The translations under genes were made by a program, and so were the position numbers. The notes below the pieces were generated by a model that searched no databases, had not been told where the DNA came from, and was given only the letters and a program-made list of their open reading frames with translations. Shown in pieces: positions 61,238-64,000 of a stretch of 64,000 bases of DNA (position 1 is its first letter; each line of letters opens with the position of its first letter). This DNA is from Artemisia argyi. Its lineage: Eukaryota > Streptophyta > Magnoliopsida > Asterales > Asteraceae. Location of the stretch: contig CM060708.1 of NCBI GenBank assembly GCA_030686995.1, forward strand, positions 259,192,544 to 259,256,543. Direction: 5' to 3'.

Positions 61238-64000
61238 TGATGAGTTCCTAAAAACTCATCATTTCTGTTCCATTTTAAATACGAAAACAGTTAAAAACAC
61301 ACAGAAATACTACATAAATACTATAAATATCTTTGAATTGTGTTTTTATACGTTTCAGGTGCAAAAGGACTGAAAACAAAGGAAAACGTGCAAAGTTTGC
61401 ACACTTGGCAAAATCAGTCCCTGAACTTTCAAGAAATGCCAGAAATGGTCCCTGGGAAAATTATTTTGAAGAAAAGTCAACAACAGTCCCCCAGGAATCA
61501 TGAAATGACAAATTTTACCTTTGAAGTTCAAAATTGCACAAATGGCAAAATAGGTCCACCAAGTTTTATAAATGACAGTTTTAGTCCCTAAAAGTTTATT
61601 TTGGAATGAAAAGTCAACTTTAGTCCTTGGGAAGTCAAAAATGTTCACTTATGACCCCTGGATAAAAGTTTACACAAAATGACAACTTTTACCCCTCAAG
61701 TTACAAAATTGGCAAAATTAGTCCCTGGGTTTTCAAACATCGAAATTTACAAATAATACCCTTGTACTAATTCATGACTTACAATTTGGAACCTTTTTGA
61801 TAACTTATGGGAAATTACAATTTCACCCCCTCAACTTTGAAAAATTACATAAAAGGTCCCCCGGGTGTTTTAAATTGTAATAAATGCAAAATAGGTCTTT
61901 TGGTTTATCTAACTTGGCAATATTAGTCCTTGTGATAACTTATGAAATATTACAGGTTTAGTCCTTCATGAATTCAGAAGTTACAACATTGGTCCTTGGG
62001 CTAAAAATACAAACCGGATCCATTTACACCCTTTAATCCAAAATCCTTAAATATCCAAAACCCTTTAATATCCAAAAGCCCACCAAACACCAACACCCAG
62101 CCCAACCTTACTAAGCCCAACCACCCTTTTTAATAAAAACGGGCGTTGACTTGTTGACCCATCCCCAACCTTCTTCCCCAACCTGCTACACCACCACTCC
62201 ACCTCCACCTTCATTACTTTCCACCTCCTACACTCCCTGTCACCTTCTAAACCAAACCCACCCTTTGGTTTTGTCTCAGGAAAGGACATGTGGAATCCCC
62301 ATCATCTCCACCACACCTTTAACCTGCAACCTGACAATACCTCATTCCCACCATCCCAAATTGCTTCTACACTCCACCCTCCACCTACACAAGCAACCAA
62401 GATGCATTAATTGCTCTGAAAATGCCCCTAGCCACGTGTCTCAGTTTTGGCGCCAAAACTACTTTAAACGGCTAGGATGAGTTAAAGGAAATCAATGGCC
62501 CTGATTGCAAGTGGGATTGAACCAGGACATGTGGAGGTCTCAAATTGACTATAAATAGAGCAGGAAGCAAGATGGAAGAAATACTTTTGGCTTTAAGCCA
62601 TAGTCACTTAGTTTATTTTCATGTCATTTACTGCTTTACTTTACTTACCAATGTCATTTAAATGCTTTCAGTTCTGTAATGAACCTTGACAAAGTTTAAT
62701 TACAAGCTATTTATAGTTGTAGTTTCATAACCTTTATTTTCATGTCATTTACTTTAATGTCATTTAAATACATGTCAATTTAATTTCCTGTTTGATCCAT
62801 GCTTGTTTCCTGGTTTCTAATAGACACTACATAACTCTCAGTAAGTTATGCAAGCCAATTGAACCATTAAATTGACTTTGATCTTTTAAATTAGAAAATG
62901 CTTAAAAAAATAGAGAAAATAAATGAAAAATCAAAAATAGTGGGACAATAAAGAAGATGATGAAGCAGGGGTGAATTTGGAGTGTAATGGATATTAGGAG
63001 CTTAACGGGAAGCTATTGGGTGTAACCTTGTCTATTTGTTCTATGTCTCAGTCCATTTCTCATTTGTAAGCAATTTTACTTAAATTTTTGCAATTTACTG
63101 TTCATGTCTTAATTTACTTTGATTTTCATGTTTTATTGTTTAAATGTTGTTATTAAGTGTTTTCATAGTTTAAAATTATATGTCATGTATTAATTTGTGT
63201 TGTTGCTTCATGATCCATTTTCAACTGTGAAAATGGATTATGAATGATTATGGTTTATAGTTGTTATAATTGTTGTTTATTTATCTATTTTGTCTTAATA
63301 TATGTTATTATATAGTTTGAATCAGGTTTATATGCTATCTCATTGAAAACCTCAAATTTCATGTGACAAGTGAAAGTTTAGGGACTGTTTGGTTAGCTAT
63401 GATTTAGGACCTTGAAATGGTTTGAGGTGTTCATTCCTGTCACTACATGATCCTTGGGCTATTAGAGAGTTTGACACCCCTTTAGGTTCAATGATTATGT
63501 CTTTGACAATTATGATCACTCTCAAATATAGATCATTGTTCACTGCATGTTTTTACATATCTGTTTATGTTTGATTCTGTGTTTAAAAGCTATGTGTTGT
63601 TGTTCTTGTTTGATTAAGTATCACTTATGCCTATTTAACTCAGTTTTATAGTCTTTAGTTGTGTTTAGTCAACATTTCTTTTTAATCTATTTAATAACTT
63701 GTCTGTTTATAATTACATGTCCAAATCTTTACTATGTGCTTAAATGTTGTTTATCTTTGATTGTTTCATGTTGTTATAGCTTATTATAACTTAATATGTC
63801 CATAGATTAGCTTGTAAATTCAGATTAGTCAACTTTTTAGTTCTTGCGAAATAGTCAAAGTTTTGGTTTTTCAGGTTTTTGAATAAAAGTCTGATTTTAC
63901 TGTGACTTTATTATGAAGTTTTAATCTTAGTGCTTATAGGGTTTTAATATTTTGTTGCTTATCTGTCTAATTATATTTTTGTTAAATTTTAGTTTTCTTG
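61238..64000 (+). repeat. Giant gypsy LTR, start only, runs off the window
   Basis: It starts TGATGAGTT and shares three features in the same order with the solo LTR at 36353: a terminal hairpin, an array of degenerate GTCC(C/T)TGGG units (61395-61995), and a TATA box (CTATAAATAG at 62549-62558) with a short transcribed leader. The rest is AT-rich with no gene. CTCAT at 61233-61237 is the candidate TSD; its partner is outside the window. Confidence 0.8.

Overview
This is plant nuclear DNA, most likely from a member of the daisy family (Asteraceae). It is almost entirely a nest of LTR retrotransposons beside a small strip of ordinary chromosome (about 54,755-61,000) that holds a broken gene of the DRB (double-stranded RNA-binding) family and a tRNA-Leu(CAA) gene. 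The family assignment is inference: the copia polyproteins carry long extra reading frames downstream of pol whose sequence style I know from composite-family genomes. There are no bacterial, phage or organelle features.

Nesting, oldest to youngest as read from junctions and target-site duplications (TSDs). (1) G1, a Ty3/gypsy element of Athila/Tat style on the minus strand, has its 5' LTR at 51098-54754, its primer binding site just below, gag at 49175-50571 and 20049-19262, then PR, RT and RNase H down to 16563. There a deletion fuses it to an LTR remnant (15845-16562). G1 cut into the DRB gene. (2) G2, a second minus-strand gypsy-type element (20049-49174, TSD TGTTG), sits in G1 gag. It has gag and a piece of protease but no RT, RNase H or integrase. 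(3) C2, a very large minus-strand Ty1/copia element of sirevirus type (23962-45526, TSD ATCTA), sits in the 3' part of G2. (4) A solo LTR of a giant gypsy family (36353-40099, plus strand, TSD ATTAG) sits in the C2 gag. (5) C1, a plus-strand sirevirus-type copia (1-15844, 5' end outside the window), abuts the G1 LTR remnant. (6) N1, a non-autonomous element with 3.1-kb LTRs and only 686 bp between them (5982-12862, TSD GAGAG), sits in the extra reading frame of C1. On the right, after the tRNA, come a four-unit 321-bp tandem array, the 3' tail of another gypsy element (PPT and LTR, 60880-61237), and the start of one more giant LTR (61238 to the window end).

Both copia elements share one layout: gag-pol, a polypurine-rich spacer, a long extra frame (a globular N-terminal domain, coiled coil, and a conserved C-terminal domain), several further polypurine motifs, then the 3' LTR. 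In C1 the spacer also has an antisense reading frame (3374-3823) that diverges from the extra frame across a 445-bp gap, and the gap shares a repeated motif with the C1 LTR promoter. This divergent pair is the most unusual arrangement in the window.

Other structures not explained by the genes are: arrays of TTACGCGTAA palindromes in C2; a covarying hairpin at the very start of three giant LTRs; two hairpins with the same loop in the short N1 interior; a TGACG array upstream of the G2 TATA box; and multiplied PPT-like motifs in C1 and C2. Every polyprotein is disabled by stops, frameshifts or deletions, although the LTR pairs of N1 and C2 differ by only about 1 %.
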